Translations under genes and position numbers: made by a program
NCBI GenBank assembly: GCA_937900975.1
Contig: CALCPC010000580.1
Coordinates: 1-6,171, forward strand
Origin: an uncultured Paracoccaceae bacterium
GTDB taxonomy: Bacteria; Pseudomonadota; Alphaproteobacteria; Rhodobacterales; Rhodobacteraceae
DNA length: 6,171 nt
Direction of reading: 5' to 3'
The notes under the pieces: model-generated
What the model was told of the DNA's origin: nothing
What the model saw: the letters and a program-made list of their open reading frames with translations, nothing else
Database searches by the model: none
Part shown: in pieces, positions 1-5,917 of the stretch
Layout: the number at the start of each line of letters is the position of its first letter
How positions within the stretch are numbered: the first letter of the stretch is position 1

Positions 1-674
1 TCGGCGCGCAGGCGCAGAAAGTGAAACAGGTTGTGAAGGTCGGTTTTCCAGTACCATTGCGTGTAGATATTGGCCGGTAGGTTCATTCGGGCAAGCTCCC
101 GCGCGAGGCCCTGCTGCCCGTCCTGGCTGAGCATCTCCTCATAATGATCGTAGGCCCGCGTGGCATCGCCGCGCAATATCTCTAGAACGCGCGCGGCCTC
201 CTCCCCCTCCAGCACGGCGCCGCGACCCTGGTTGTTAACCGTGGATTGCGCGGCCAACTGCTCGGGCGCCGGCACGTAAAACTCGCGGTCCAGGATCGAG
301 TAGCGCGCCGAGATCTCGTTCACGTTGGCCGTGCGGTGGCGGATCCACTGGCGCGCCACGAAGATCGGCAGCTTCACGTGCAGCTTCAACTCGCACATCT
401 CGAAGGGCGTCGAGTGCCAGTGGCGCATGAGATACCGGATCAGCCCCGCATCGTCGCGCGCCTTTTTGGTGCCGGCGCCATAGGACACGCGGGCCGCCTG
501 CACGATGGCCGCGTCGTCGCCCATATAGTCGACCACCCGGATAAAACCGTGGTCAAGCACGGTGTGGGGCGCGTGAAGCCGCGCCTCCATCCCGGGCGCT
601 GTTGCGCGCAGCGTTTGGCTTGGCGCCCCGCGCAGCGCATCGATTTCAGCCTCGGGGTTCGCTGTGTCGGGCAT
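1..674 (-). CDS. thyX: Flavin-dependent thymidylate synthase ThyX (C-terminus cut off by window edge)
   Basis: ThyX makes dTMP from dUMP using methylenetetrahydrofolate, with FAD/NADPH as the reductant; it is the cytosolic alternative to ThyA. Reading leftward from the ATG at 674-672 gives 224 uninterrupted codons and no stop before the edge. The ThyX signature RHRX7S is intact: R112-H113-R114, then seven residues, then S122, followed by ARYS. Other family stretches are [15 protein letters not shown] near residues 81-95, REFYVP near 130-135, and [20 protein letters not shown] near 202-221, a C-terminal region that holds nucleotide/FAD contacts. A GGGAGG Shine-Dalgarno lies 7 nt upstream, which supports this start. 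Related proteins are roughly 300 residues, so about a quarter lies outside the window. It is transcribed divergently from the stress-protein gene. The family call is near certain. Confidence 0.96.
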   Translation of the reverse strand, partial: MPDTANPEAEIDALRGAPSQTLRATAPGMEARLHAPHTVLDHGFIRVVDYMGDDAAIVQAARVSYGAGTKKARDDAGLIRYLMRHWHSTPFEMCELKLHVKLPIFVARQWIRHRTANVNEISARYSILDREFYVPAPEQLAAQSTVNNQGRGAVLEGEEAARVLEILRGDATRAYDHYEEMLSQDGQQGLARELARMNLPANIYTQWYWKTDLHNLFHFLRLRA

Positions 675-906
675 CGGTTTGCCTCCCAATCCGACAATGA
701 TTCTACCCCTCACTTTATGTTGGGGCCCCGCACAGCGCGACCCCCAAATCTGGGTGCGCGGATGCCTCAATTTCGGGCAGAGTTTGAAAAGCCGCTGCTA
801 TTTTATTGACCTGCTGCAGAATGTGACAGCACCATTAACGCGACGGCCATTTTCCCCAACTTCTTTGCGCCGTCGCGGACCCATAAACAAAAAGAATAGG
901 ACCGAC
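675..906. other. Divergent intergenic region between thyX and the usp gene
   Basis: These 232 bp separate two divergently transcribed genes and must carry both promoters, but I cannot place either with confidence. A TTGACC hexamer at 806-811 is a possible -35 for the rightward operon; no good -10 follows at 16-18 bp. On the minus strand TAGAAT (700-705) resembles a -10 for thyX, again without a matching -35. GGGGCCCC (722-729) is a perfect palindrome, and CCCA-AATC-TGGG (743-754) is a tiny hairpin. The right half (about 780-900) is more AT-rich than the genes, as expected for a promoter. I see no small gene with a convincing ribosome binding site here. Confidence 0.4.
682..687 (-). promoter_or_regulatory. 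Shine-Dalgarno of thyX
   Basis: On the minus strand the sequence reads GGGAGG, then the 7-nt spacer CAAACCG, then ATG. The match and spacing fix the thyX start at 674 rather than at upstream or out-of-frame starts. Confidence 0.8.
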
Positions 907-1344
907 ATGACATCCAAAATCATCGTGGGCCTCGATGGCTATGAGCCTGACAACAGGGCACTGGCCTATGCCCGAAGACTTGCCGAGCTTATCGGCTCTT
1001 GTGAGCTTGTTCTGGTTTACGTGATCGAGTGGTCACCGTTTTCTTTCCAGACGGCCGAGGAAAACGCCGAAAGGCACAAGCGCCGGGAAGAAGAGATTGC
1101 GCTGGCCAAATCGCGGGTGATCGAGCCTGCGGTCAGCGCGCTGAGCGGCGACGGACTGTCGGTGCGCGGGATCGTGCGCCACGGCGATGTCGCGGAGCTT
1201 TTGGAAAGTATCGGGGTGGAGGAAGGGGCAGAGCAGATCATCGTCGCCCGAACCTCCGACAAAAGCTTGTCGTCGCGCATCTTTGGCTCCTCCACGGCCA
1301 ATCTTGTGATGCATTCCCGCCTGCCAGTGACCGTCGTCGGATAA
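907..1344 (+). CDS. Single-domain universal stress protein (UspA family)
   Basis: The 145-residue product is one Usp domain (Rossmann-like alpha/beta fold), the usual length. It opens with SKIIVGLDGYEPDNRALAYA, the strand-loop-helix that begins the family, and ends with the typical HSRLPVTVV strand. The C-terminal nucleotide loop, canonically G-x2-G-x9-G-[S/T], aligns to A114, S117, G127 and S128. The first two glycines are therefore replaced, and ATP binding may be weak or absent. The start at 907 is chosen because AGGA (898-901) sits 5 nt upstream and the Usp fold begins at once; an in-frame extension upstream has no homologous content. The gene lies 12 bp before an alanine/glycine symporter, whose SD overlaps its stop, so the two are almost certainly co-transcribed. 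A role in modulating the symporter or in stress response is inference. Confidence 0.92.
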   Translation: MTSKIIVGLDGYEPDNRALAYARRLAELIGSCELVLVYVIEWSPFSFQTAEENAERHKRREEEIALAKSRVIEPAVSALSGDGLSVRGIVRHGDVAELLESIGVEEGAEQIIVARTSDKSLSSRIFGSSTANLVMHSRLPVTVVG

Positions 1345-1348
1345 GGAG
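1343..1348 (+). promoter_or_regulatory. Shine-Dalgarno of the symporter, overlapping the usp stop codon
   Basis: AAGGAG begins on the second base of the TAA stop (1342-1344) of the usp gene and is 8 nt from the symporter ATG at 1357. A ribosome terminating on usp sits on this site, so translation of the two genes is probably coupled. Confidence 0.8.
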
Positions 1349-1356
1349 CGCTGCCC

Positions 1357-2883
1357 ATGAACCGTTTTACCGCCATACCCGCGGCCCTTGCGCTTTCGGC
1401 CCTTCCGGTCGTTGCCAGCGCGCAAGAAGCGACGTCTATCGACGCGCAGGTCAACGCGGCCTTCGCGGCCGTTACCGGACCCTTTGTCTCGTTCATTTTC
1501 GCGCCTTTGCCCGGCACCAACTTTCCTTGGATCGTGCTGTGGCTGGTCGTCGCGGCCTCGATCTTTACCGTCTATTTCGGCTTTATCCAGTTCCGCGCGT
1601 TCACCCATTCCATCAGCCTGGTCAAGGGCGATTATTCCGACCCCAATGACGCCGGCGAGGTCAGCCATTTCCAGGCATTGGCGACAGCGCTGTCGGGCAC
1701 TGTCGGGCTGGGCAACATCGCGGGCGTGGCGGTGGCCGGCGGGAGCGGCGGTCCGGGTGCCACGTTTTGGATGATCCTTGCCGGGCTTTTGGGCATGGCC
1801 TCCAAGTTCACGGAGTGCACGCTCGGCGTTAAATACCGCAATGAGTATCCCGATGGCACCGTCTCGGGCGGACCGATGTACTATATGTCCAAGGGCTTTG
1901 CCGCGGCCGGCCGGCCCGGCGGTAAGTTCATGGCCGTGCTGTTTTCGATCTTCTGCATTCTTGGCGCGCTTGGCGGCGGCAACATGTTCCAGGCCAACCA
2001 GGCCCATGCCCAAATCGCCAACATCGTCGGCGACTATCCGGGATGGATCACGGGCGTTTTGTTTGCCGGTGTCGTCTTTGCGGTGATCGTCGGCGGGATC
2101 AAGTCGATCGCGAAAGTGACCGAGAAGGTCGTGCCCTTTATGGGCGTGCTTTACGTCCTGACGGCGCTGATCATTCTTTTGGTCAACATCGATCAGATCG
2201 GTTGGGCGTTCGGCCAGATCTTTGCGGGGGCTTTCACCGGGCTTGGTGTCGCGGGCGGCCTTGTCGGCGCGCTGATCCAGGGCTTTAAGCGCGCGGCCTT
2301 CTCAAACGAGGCTGGCGTCGGTTCTGCGGCCATCGCGCACTCTGCCGTGCGCACGAAAGAGCCGATTACCGAGGGCTTTGTCTCCCTGCTCGAACCCTTC
2401 ATCGACACGGTGGTGATCTGCACCATGACGGCGCTTGTCATCACGATCTCGGGCCAATTGCTGACCGACCCCGAAACCGGGCTTTACATCCTGAATGAAG
2501 GCGGATCGATCCAGACCGTCGACGGCAATGCCGGCGTCGCGCTGACCTCGGCGGCCTTTGCGACGGGCTTCTCCTGGTTCCCCTACATCCTGGCCATCGC
2601 GGTGATCCTGTTCGCCTTCTCGACCATGATCTCCTGGTCGTATTACGGGCTGAAGGCTTGGACCTACCTCTTTGGCGAGGGCAAGGTCGTTGAACTTGTC
2701 TTCAAGGTGATCTTCTGCATCTTCGTGATCATCGGCGCCGCGGCCAGCCTGGGACCGGTGATCGATTTCTCGGATGCTGCGATCTTTGCGATGGCGGTGG
2801 TCAACATCTCGGCGCTTTACGTCCTGATGCCCGTCGTGATGAAAGAGCTGAAGAGCTATCAGGCCCGGCTTGCATCGGGGTAA
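1357..2883 (+). CDS. Sodium/proton:alanine-glycine symporter (AGCS family, TC 2.A.25)
   Basis: This inner-membrane secondary transporter imports alanine and/or glycine with Na+ or H+. Its 508 residues show family blocks in order: GTVGLGNIAGVAVAGG (114-129) followed by GGPGATFWM, GMASKFTECTLGVKYR (146-161), GGPMYYM (171-177), GGIKSIAKVTEKVVPFMG (246-263), GFKRAAFSNEAGVGSAAIAHS (309-329), EPFIDTVVICTMTAL (346-360), and FSTMISWSYYGLKAWTYLFG (421-440). About eleven hydrophobic segments follow the N-terminus. Residues 1-22 look like a cleavable signal peptide (basic start, hydrophobic core, ASAQ cleavage region), an N-terminal extension relative to, for example, Bacillus AlsT. The ATG has AAGGAG 8 nt upstream. 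It is the second gene after usp. Exact substrate and coupling ion cannot be read from the sequence. Confidence 0.95.
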   Translation: MNRFTAIPAALALSALPVVASAQEATSIDAQVNAAFAAVTGPFVSFIFAPLPGTNFPWIVLWLVVAASIFTVYFGFIQFRAFTHSISLVKGDYSDPNDAGEVSHFQALATALSGTVGLGNIAGVAVAGGSGGPGATFWMILAGLLGMASKFTECTLGVKYRNEYPDGTVSGGPMYYMSKGFAAAGRPGGKFMAVLFSIFCILGALGGGNMFQANQAHAQIANIVGDYPGWITGVLFAGVVFAVIVGGIKSIAKVTEKVVPFMGVLYVLTALIILLVNIDQIGWAFGQIFAGAFTGLGVAGGLVGALIQGFKRAAFSNEAGVGSAAIAHSAVRTKEPITEGFVSLLEPFIDTVVICTMTALVITISGQLLTDPETGLYILNEGGSIQTVDGNAGVALTSAAFATGFSWFPYILAIAVILFAFSTMISWSYYGLKAWTYLFGEGKVVELVFKVIFCIFVIIGAAASLGPVIDFSDAAIFAMAVVNISALYVLMPVVMKELKSYQARLASG

Positions 2884-2911
2884 ATCCGTAAGTTCAAGCA
2901 CTAATACAAAT

Positions 2912-2936
2912 GGGCCGGGCGCCAACAGCCCGCCCC
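2912..2936 (+). terminator. GC-rich hairpin after the symporter, possible terminator without a U tract
   Basis: GGGCCGGGC (2912-2920) pairs with GCCCGCCCC (2928-2936) over nine positions with one C-C mismatch and a 7-nt loop. It lies 28 bp past the symporter stop, where an operon end is expected. No T run follows, so it is not a classic intrinsic terminator; it could assist termination or protect the 3' end of the mRNA. Confidence 0.35.
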
Positions 2937-2967
2937 AACACGCCGCGCCCCGTTCCACGGGCTGTCA

Positions 2968-3007
2968 AAACCGGCAGCGGCGCGGTATGTCCCGGACCAG
3001 CCGGTTT
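2968..3007. repeat. Inverted repeat AAACCGGC/GCCGGTTT upstream of gloA
   Basis: AAACCGGC (2968-2975) and GCCGGTTT (3000-3007) are perfect 8-bp inverted arms separated by 24 bp. The right arm ends 20 bp before the gloA ATG, just upstream of its SD. It could be a dyad for a regulator or a leader hairpin. Eight bases in a GC-rich region can arise by chance, so function is not established. Confidence 0.4.
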
Positions 3008-3027
3008 AGAAGAGGGACAAACGCCAC

Positions 3028-3456
3028 ATGAAAATCCAATATTTGCACACCATGGTTCGGGTCAAAGACCTCGACGCCTCGCTGGCGTTTTACAAGCTTT
3101 TGGGGCTTGAGGAGACCCGGCGCATGGACAACGACAAGGGGCGGTTCACGCTGCTGTTCCTCGCGCCGCCCGGGCAGCCGGAATGCCCGGTGGAGCTGAC
3201 GTATAATTGGGACGGCGACGACGCGCTGCCCGCCGACAGCCGCCATTTTGGGCACCTCGCCTACCGTGTCGGCAATATCTATGAGATGTGTCAGCATCTG
3301 ATGGACAATGGCGTCACGATCAATCGTCCCCCGCGCGATGGCCACATGGCGTTTGTGCGCAGCCCCGACAACATCTCGATTGAGCTTTTGCAGGAAGGCG
3401 ACGCGCTGCCCCCGGCCGAGCCTTGGACCAGCATGGGCAATACAGGGCACTGGTAG
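3028..3456 (+). CDS. gloA: Lactoylglutathione lyase (glyoxalase I)
   Basis: GloA isomerises the hemithioacetal of methylglyoxal and glutathione to S-lactoylglutathione, the first step of methylglyoxal detoxification in the cytosol. The 142-residue product is a two-module VOC-fold protein of normal length (the E. coli enzyme is about 135). The four metal ligands are at the expected places: H7 in YLHTMVRV, E56 in VELTYN, H76 in HFGHLAY and E119 in ISIELLQ. DLDASLAFYKLLGL (14-27) and FVRSPDNISIEL (109-120) are typical glyoxalase I stretches. The start is supported by a purine-rich GAGGG at 3012-3016, slightly far (11 nt) from the ATG. It stands alone, with inverted repeats on both sides that suggest its own transcript. 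The metal (Ni or Zn) cannot be told from this. Confidence 0.95.
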   Translation: MKIQYLHTMVRVKDLDASLAFYKLLGLEETRRMDNDKGRFTLLFLAPPGQPECPVELTYNWDGDDALPADSRHFGHLAYRVGNIYEMCQHLMDNGVTINRPPRDGHMAFVRSPDNISIELLQEGDALPPAEPWTSMGNTGHW

Positions 3457-3521
3457 GCGCCGCGGCAAAGCGCCCGGGCCGGCGCCGCATAAAGGCTTGC
3501 ACCCGCCCGGGCGCTGGCGCC
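3457..3521 (+). terminator. Strong inverted repeat after gloA, probable transcript end
   Basis: AGCGCCCGGGC (3469-3479) and GCCCGGGCGCT (3505-3515) are perfect 11-bp inverted arms around a 25-nt loop. Outside them, the self-complementary GGCGCC occurs at 3457-3462 and 3516-3521 and can extend the stem past a 7-nt left-side bulge. A third GGCGCC (3481-3486) lies in the loop. The structure starts directly after the gloA stop and fits an operon end, but no T run follows, so intrinsic termination is uncertain. Confidence 0.45.
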
Positions 3522-3546
3522 TAATGCGCCTATGGGTTGTAAACGC

Positions 3547-3550
3547 AGGA
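3547..3550 (+). promoter_or_regulatory. Shine-Dalgarno that selects a GTG start
   Basis: AGGA lies 7 nt (CAAGACT) before GTG at 3558. No ATG in this frame occurs upstream near a comparable site, and the GTG immediately begins a signal peptide, so this site decides the start of the first DUF1194 gene. Confidence 0.65.
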
Positions 3551-3557
3551 CAAGACT

Positions 3558-4211
3558 GTGATCCGGGCGGCATGCGTCGCCATGGCGTTGGCGGCGCCGG
3601 TCGCGGGCGAGGCGTGCGACGTTGCGCTGGCCTTGACCGTCGATGTTTCCGCCTCGATTTCCCCCACGGAATTCTTTTTGCAGATGAACGGCCTCGCCGA
3701 TGCTTTAGCCGATCCCGAGGTGGCCGATCACCTGGTCGCGGCAGAGGCCGCGCGCAGCTTGGTGCAGTGGACGGGGACCAGCCGGCAAAAGATCTCTTTG
3801 TCCTGGCGCCAAGTGCGCAGCGCCGGCGATCTTGCGGCCTTTGCTGCGGCGGTGCGGGCGACGCCCCGGACCTGGTCGGTTTTTTCAACCGCCATCGGCG
3901 AGGCACTGCTTTTCACCGCCGGGACCTTTGGCGAAGTCGGTTTTTGCGACCGCTTCGTCATCGATGTGTCTGGCGACGGGCTGTCCAATGAAGGGCGCGA
4001 TGTGCAGGCCGCCCGGGACGCGGTCGTGGCCTCTGGCATAACGGTGAACGGGCTGGCGATTGAGACATCGATCCGGTTTCTCTCACGCTATTACGAAAGC
4101 CATGTGATCGGGGGGCCCGGCGCGGTTGTGGAACGTGCGGCCGATTATGCCGATTACGGTCGCGCAATCCGCCAAAAGCTGTTGGCTGAGATCATTCAGC
4201 CGGCGTTTTGA
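3558..4211 (+). CDS. Secreted DUF1194 / von Willebrand A-like protein, first of a tandem pair
   Basis: The 217-residue protein starts at GTG, with AGGA 7 nt upstream. Residues 1-18 form a signal peptide, so it is probably periplasmic. The rest is one VWA-like domain: the MIDAS metal site shows D29-x-S31-x-S33 (DVSAS), a likely threonine ligand T111 (STAIGEAL), and D140 within DVSGDG (136-141). The mature part has just two cysteines, C20 and C130, which recur in the next gene and could form a disulfide. GLAIE and the C-terminal VIGGPGAVVERAADYADYGRAIRQKL resemble the same region of the downstream copy. The family is DUF1194, common in Rhodobacteraceae by my recall and without a known function; metal-dependent binding of a protein partner is inference from the fold. 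Confidence 0.88.
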   Translation: MIRAACVAMALAAPVAGEACDVALALTVDVSASISPTEFFLQMNGLADALADPEVADHLVAAEAARSLVQWTGTSRQKISLSWRQVRSAGDLAAFAAAVRATPRTWSVFSTAIGEALLFTAGTFGEVGFCDRFVIDVSGDGLSNEGRDVQAARDAVVASGITVNGLAIETSIRFLSRYYESHVIGGPGAVVERAADYADYGRAIRQKLLAEIIQPAF

Positions 4212-4894
4212 GGCGGGTCGCGCTTTTGGCGGGGCTTTTGGCCCTTTTGGCCGGCCCGGTCGTGGCGCAATGCAGGCTGGCGCTGATCCTGGCGCTCGAT
4301 ACATCGTCGAGCGTCGACCCCGGTGAACGCACGCTGCAGTTGGAAGGGCTGGCGCGGGCTTTCGAGGATCCAGAGGTGCGCGAGGCGATTTTTGCCATCC
4401 CGGGCACCAGCATCTCATTTCTGGTGTTCGAATGGTCGGGCCAATACGACCATGATGTCGTCGGTGGCTGGTGGTCGGTGCGCGGGCCTGCGGATTTGGC
4501 GGCGCTGATTGAACGGATCCGGGCTGTCGGTGGCCGTAAACTCAACCGCCCGACCGCGCTTGGCGCGGCGTTGGAGTTCTCGCGCCAAAAGTTCGCGGAG
4601 GTGCCGCAATGTTTGGAACGCAAGATCGATGTCTCGGGCGATGGGCGCAACAATGACGGGATCCCGCCGGAACGGCTGTATCAATGGCGCGACTTCAGCG
4701 GCATCACCGTGAACGCGCTGGCCATCGGATCGGAAAGCCGCGCCCTGCCCGACTATTTTCGCGACCGTGTGGTCCGCGGGCCTGGGGCGTTTGTGATGGA
4801 GGCACGGAATTATGCCGACTATGCCCGGGCGATGCGCGAAAAACTGATCCGAGAGATCGGCCTCGCGCGGCTGGGCGCCCTGCCCCGGCCCTAG
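4208..4894 (+). CDS. Secreted DUF1194 / von Willebrand A-like protein, second of a tandem pair
   Basis: The 228-residue product starts at TTG (4208), overlapping the upstream gene by four bases (TTGA), and has no clear SD, so it is probably translated by coupling. Residues 1-20 are a signal peptide (RRVALLAGLLALLAG core, then VVAQ). The VWA-like domain carries D31-x-S33-x-S35 (DTSSS), T116 (RPTALGAAL) and D145 in DVSGDG (141-146). The only two cysteines, C22 and C135, align with C20 and C130 of its neighbour. VVRGPGAFVMEARNYADYARAM (188-209) matches the neighbour's C-terminal block, so the pair looks like an old tandem duplication that has since diverged. The stop codon TAG lies inside the left arm of the repeat at 4892-5006. 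Function is unknown. An ATG at 4323 is in another frame and is not a start for this protein. Confidence 0.86.
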   Translation: MRRVALLAGLLALLAGPVVAQCRLALILALDTSSSVDPGERTLQLEGLARAFEDPEVREAIFAIPGTSISFLVFEWSGQYDHDVVGGWWSVRGPADLAALIERIRAVGGRKLNRPTALGAALEFSRQKFAEVPQCLERKIDVSGDGRNNDGIPPERLYQWRDFSGITVNALAIGSESRALPDYFRDRVVRGPGAFVMEARNYADYARAMREKLIREIGLARLGALPRP

Positions 4895-5006
4895 AACATT
4901 TTCCGTTCAAAGCAGGCCAGTCATCATCAGAAAACGCGTTCAAGATCAGCATTCTGCTGATCTTGAGACAGCGATTTCTGATCCAATGTGAACGGAAATT
5001 GCCCTA
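4892..5006. repeat. 115-bp nested palindromic element between convergent genes
   Basis: Three concentric inverted repeats are visible. The outer arms TAGAACATTTTCCGTTCA (4892-4909) and TGAACGGAAATTGCCCTA (4989-5006) match at 15 of 18 positions, with the inner ten perfect. The middle arms ATCAGAAA (4926-4933) and TTTCTGAT (4975-4982) are perfect. The inner arms TCAAGATCAGCA (4940-4951) and TGCTGATCTTGA (4955-4966) are a perfect 12-bp hairpin with a TTC loop. My count gives about 42% GC for 4895-5000, well below the surrounding genes. No coding potential is evident. The shape fits a small palindromic intergenic repeat or MITE-like element, or a structured RNA. No T run follows the inner hairpin, so a classic terminator is less likely, though it may stop transcription from both sides. 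Confidence 0.7.
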
Positions 5007-5035
5007 ACGCGGCGTTTGCGACCTTACGGGCGGCG

Positions 5036-5917
5036 TCAGGCGGCGTCGCGGTCGGGCGCGGCAATGCTGGGCGCGGGTTGGGCATCGTCCACCGTCGCCC
5101 GGTCGCTGCGGTGTAGAACGCGCCACCCAAAGGCCGCGATAAACCCCAGCGTCATCACCAAAACAATCGTCGGCGCCGGTGCGCTGTCGAGGAAAAAGCT
5201 GGCCCAGACGCCCAGCAAGGCTGAGGCGACCGCAAAAGCCACCGCAACCATCAGCATCGCGCCAAACCGGCGCGTGACCAGAAAGGCCGTGGCCCCCGGC
5301 GCGATCAACAGCGCGATGGCCAAAATGATGCCCACGGCCTTCAACGCAGAGACGATGGCAAGCGAAAGCAGTGCGAGAAACCCGTAATGCAGCACTGGGA
5401 CATTCAGCGCCAGCGCCCGCGCCTGCGCCGGATCGAAAGCAAACAGCAAAAAATCGCGCCATTTGGCCAGCACAACCGCCGCGACGATGGCCGAGACCAC
5501 CCCTGCTTCGATCAAATCGGCGCGCCCGATCCCCAGCATGTCGCCGAAAAGGATGTGGTCAAGATGCACGTCCGTGCGCACTTGGGTGTATAGAACGAGG
5601 CCAAGCGCGAACATGCCCGAAAAGACAACCCCCATCACAGTGTCCTGCTTGATCCGGCTGTTCTCGGCCAGATATCCCGTCGCCAGCGCGCAGAACCTGC
5701 CTGCGATAAACGCGCCGATGCCAAGCGGGATGGCGGCGATTTAGGCCAAGATCACCCCCGTCAGCACCGCATGGCTGATCGCATCCCCCATCAAGGACCA
5801 GCCTAGAAGCACCAAGAAGCACGACAAAAGCGCGGTCGCGACCGCCAGGATCGCGGACACGATGAGGGCGTTTTGCATAAACGGGAATTGCAGCGGCAAA
5901 AGAAGGGTTTCGATCAT
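5036..5917 (-). pseudogene. sitD: Metal ABC transporter permease (SitD/ZnuB type), broken by an in-frame TAA at codon 59
   Basis: This is the second membrane permease of a manganese/iron/zinc ABC importer (ABC-3 family). Reading leftward from ATG at 5917, the frame runs 294 codons to TGA at 5038-5036, normal for the family, but codon 59 (plus-strand 5741-5743) is TAA. Before the stop are TLLLPLQFPFMQNALI (4-19), LGWSLMGDAISHAVLTGVILA (38-58); after it, in the same frame, IAAIPLGIGAF, NSRIKQDTVMGVVFSGMF, DVHLDHILFGDMLG, LKAVGIILAIALLIAPGATAF and DSAPAPTIVLV. All are typical SitD blocks, so only one base need have changed (a tyrosine codon is likely). The start overlaps sitC by ATGA, and GGAGG (5926-5930) is intact. 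Internal GTG/ATG at 5638/5635 could in principle begin a 200- or 199-residue remnant lacking the first membrane segments. Metal specificity is inferred. Confidence 0.88.

Noticed and set aside
440..697. Short minus-strand frame starting at 697
   Set aside because: It overlaps the start of thyX in another frame; the thyX frame has the SD and the family sequence.
806..838. TTGACC (806-811) with CATTAA (833-838) as a sigma-70 promoter for usp
   Set aside because: The spacer is 21 bp, too long for a normal promoter, and the -10 match is poor; kept only as a note in the intergenic entry.
1033..2013. 326-codon open frame on the minus strand, antisense to usp and the symporter
   Set aside because: Its translation is rich in R/G/H/D without domain or membrane pattern, and it lies opposite two genes with clear family motifs and SDs. 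It is a GC-bias shadow frame.
2965..3906. 313-codon open frame on the minus strand opposite gloA and the first DUF1194 gene
   Set aside because: The product is arginine/proline-rich low-complexity sequence, and gloA and DUF1194 on the other strand have intact catalytic or metal-site residues.
4940..4974. Inner 12-bp hairpin as a classic Rho-independent terminator
   Set aside because: The stem is AT-balanced and followed by GACAGCGA on the plus strand and ACGCGTTTT on the minus strand, with no proper T run directly after the stem. It is better described as part of the nested repeat.
5036..5638. 200-residue permease starting at GTG 5638 as a genuine separate gene
   Set aside because: The same frame continues upstream through recognisable SitD sequence to an SD-supported ATG at 5917, and the AGGA before 5638 is part of the conserved coding motif. 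It is the 3' part of a broken gene.
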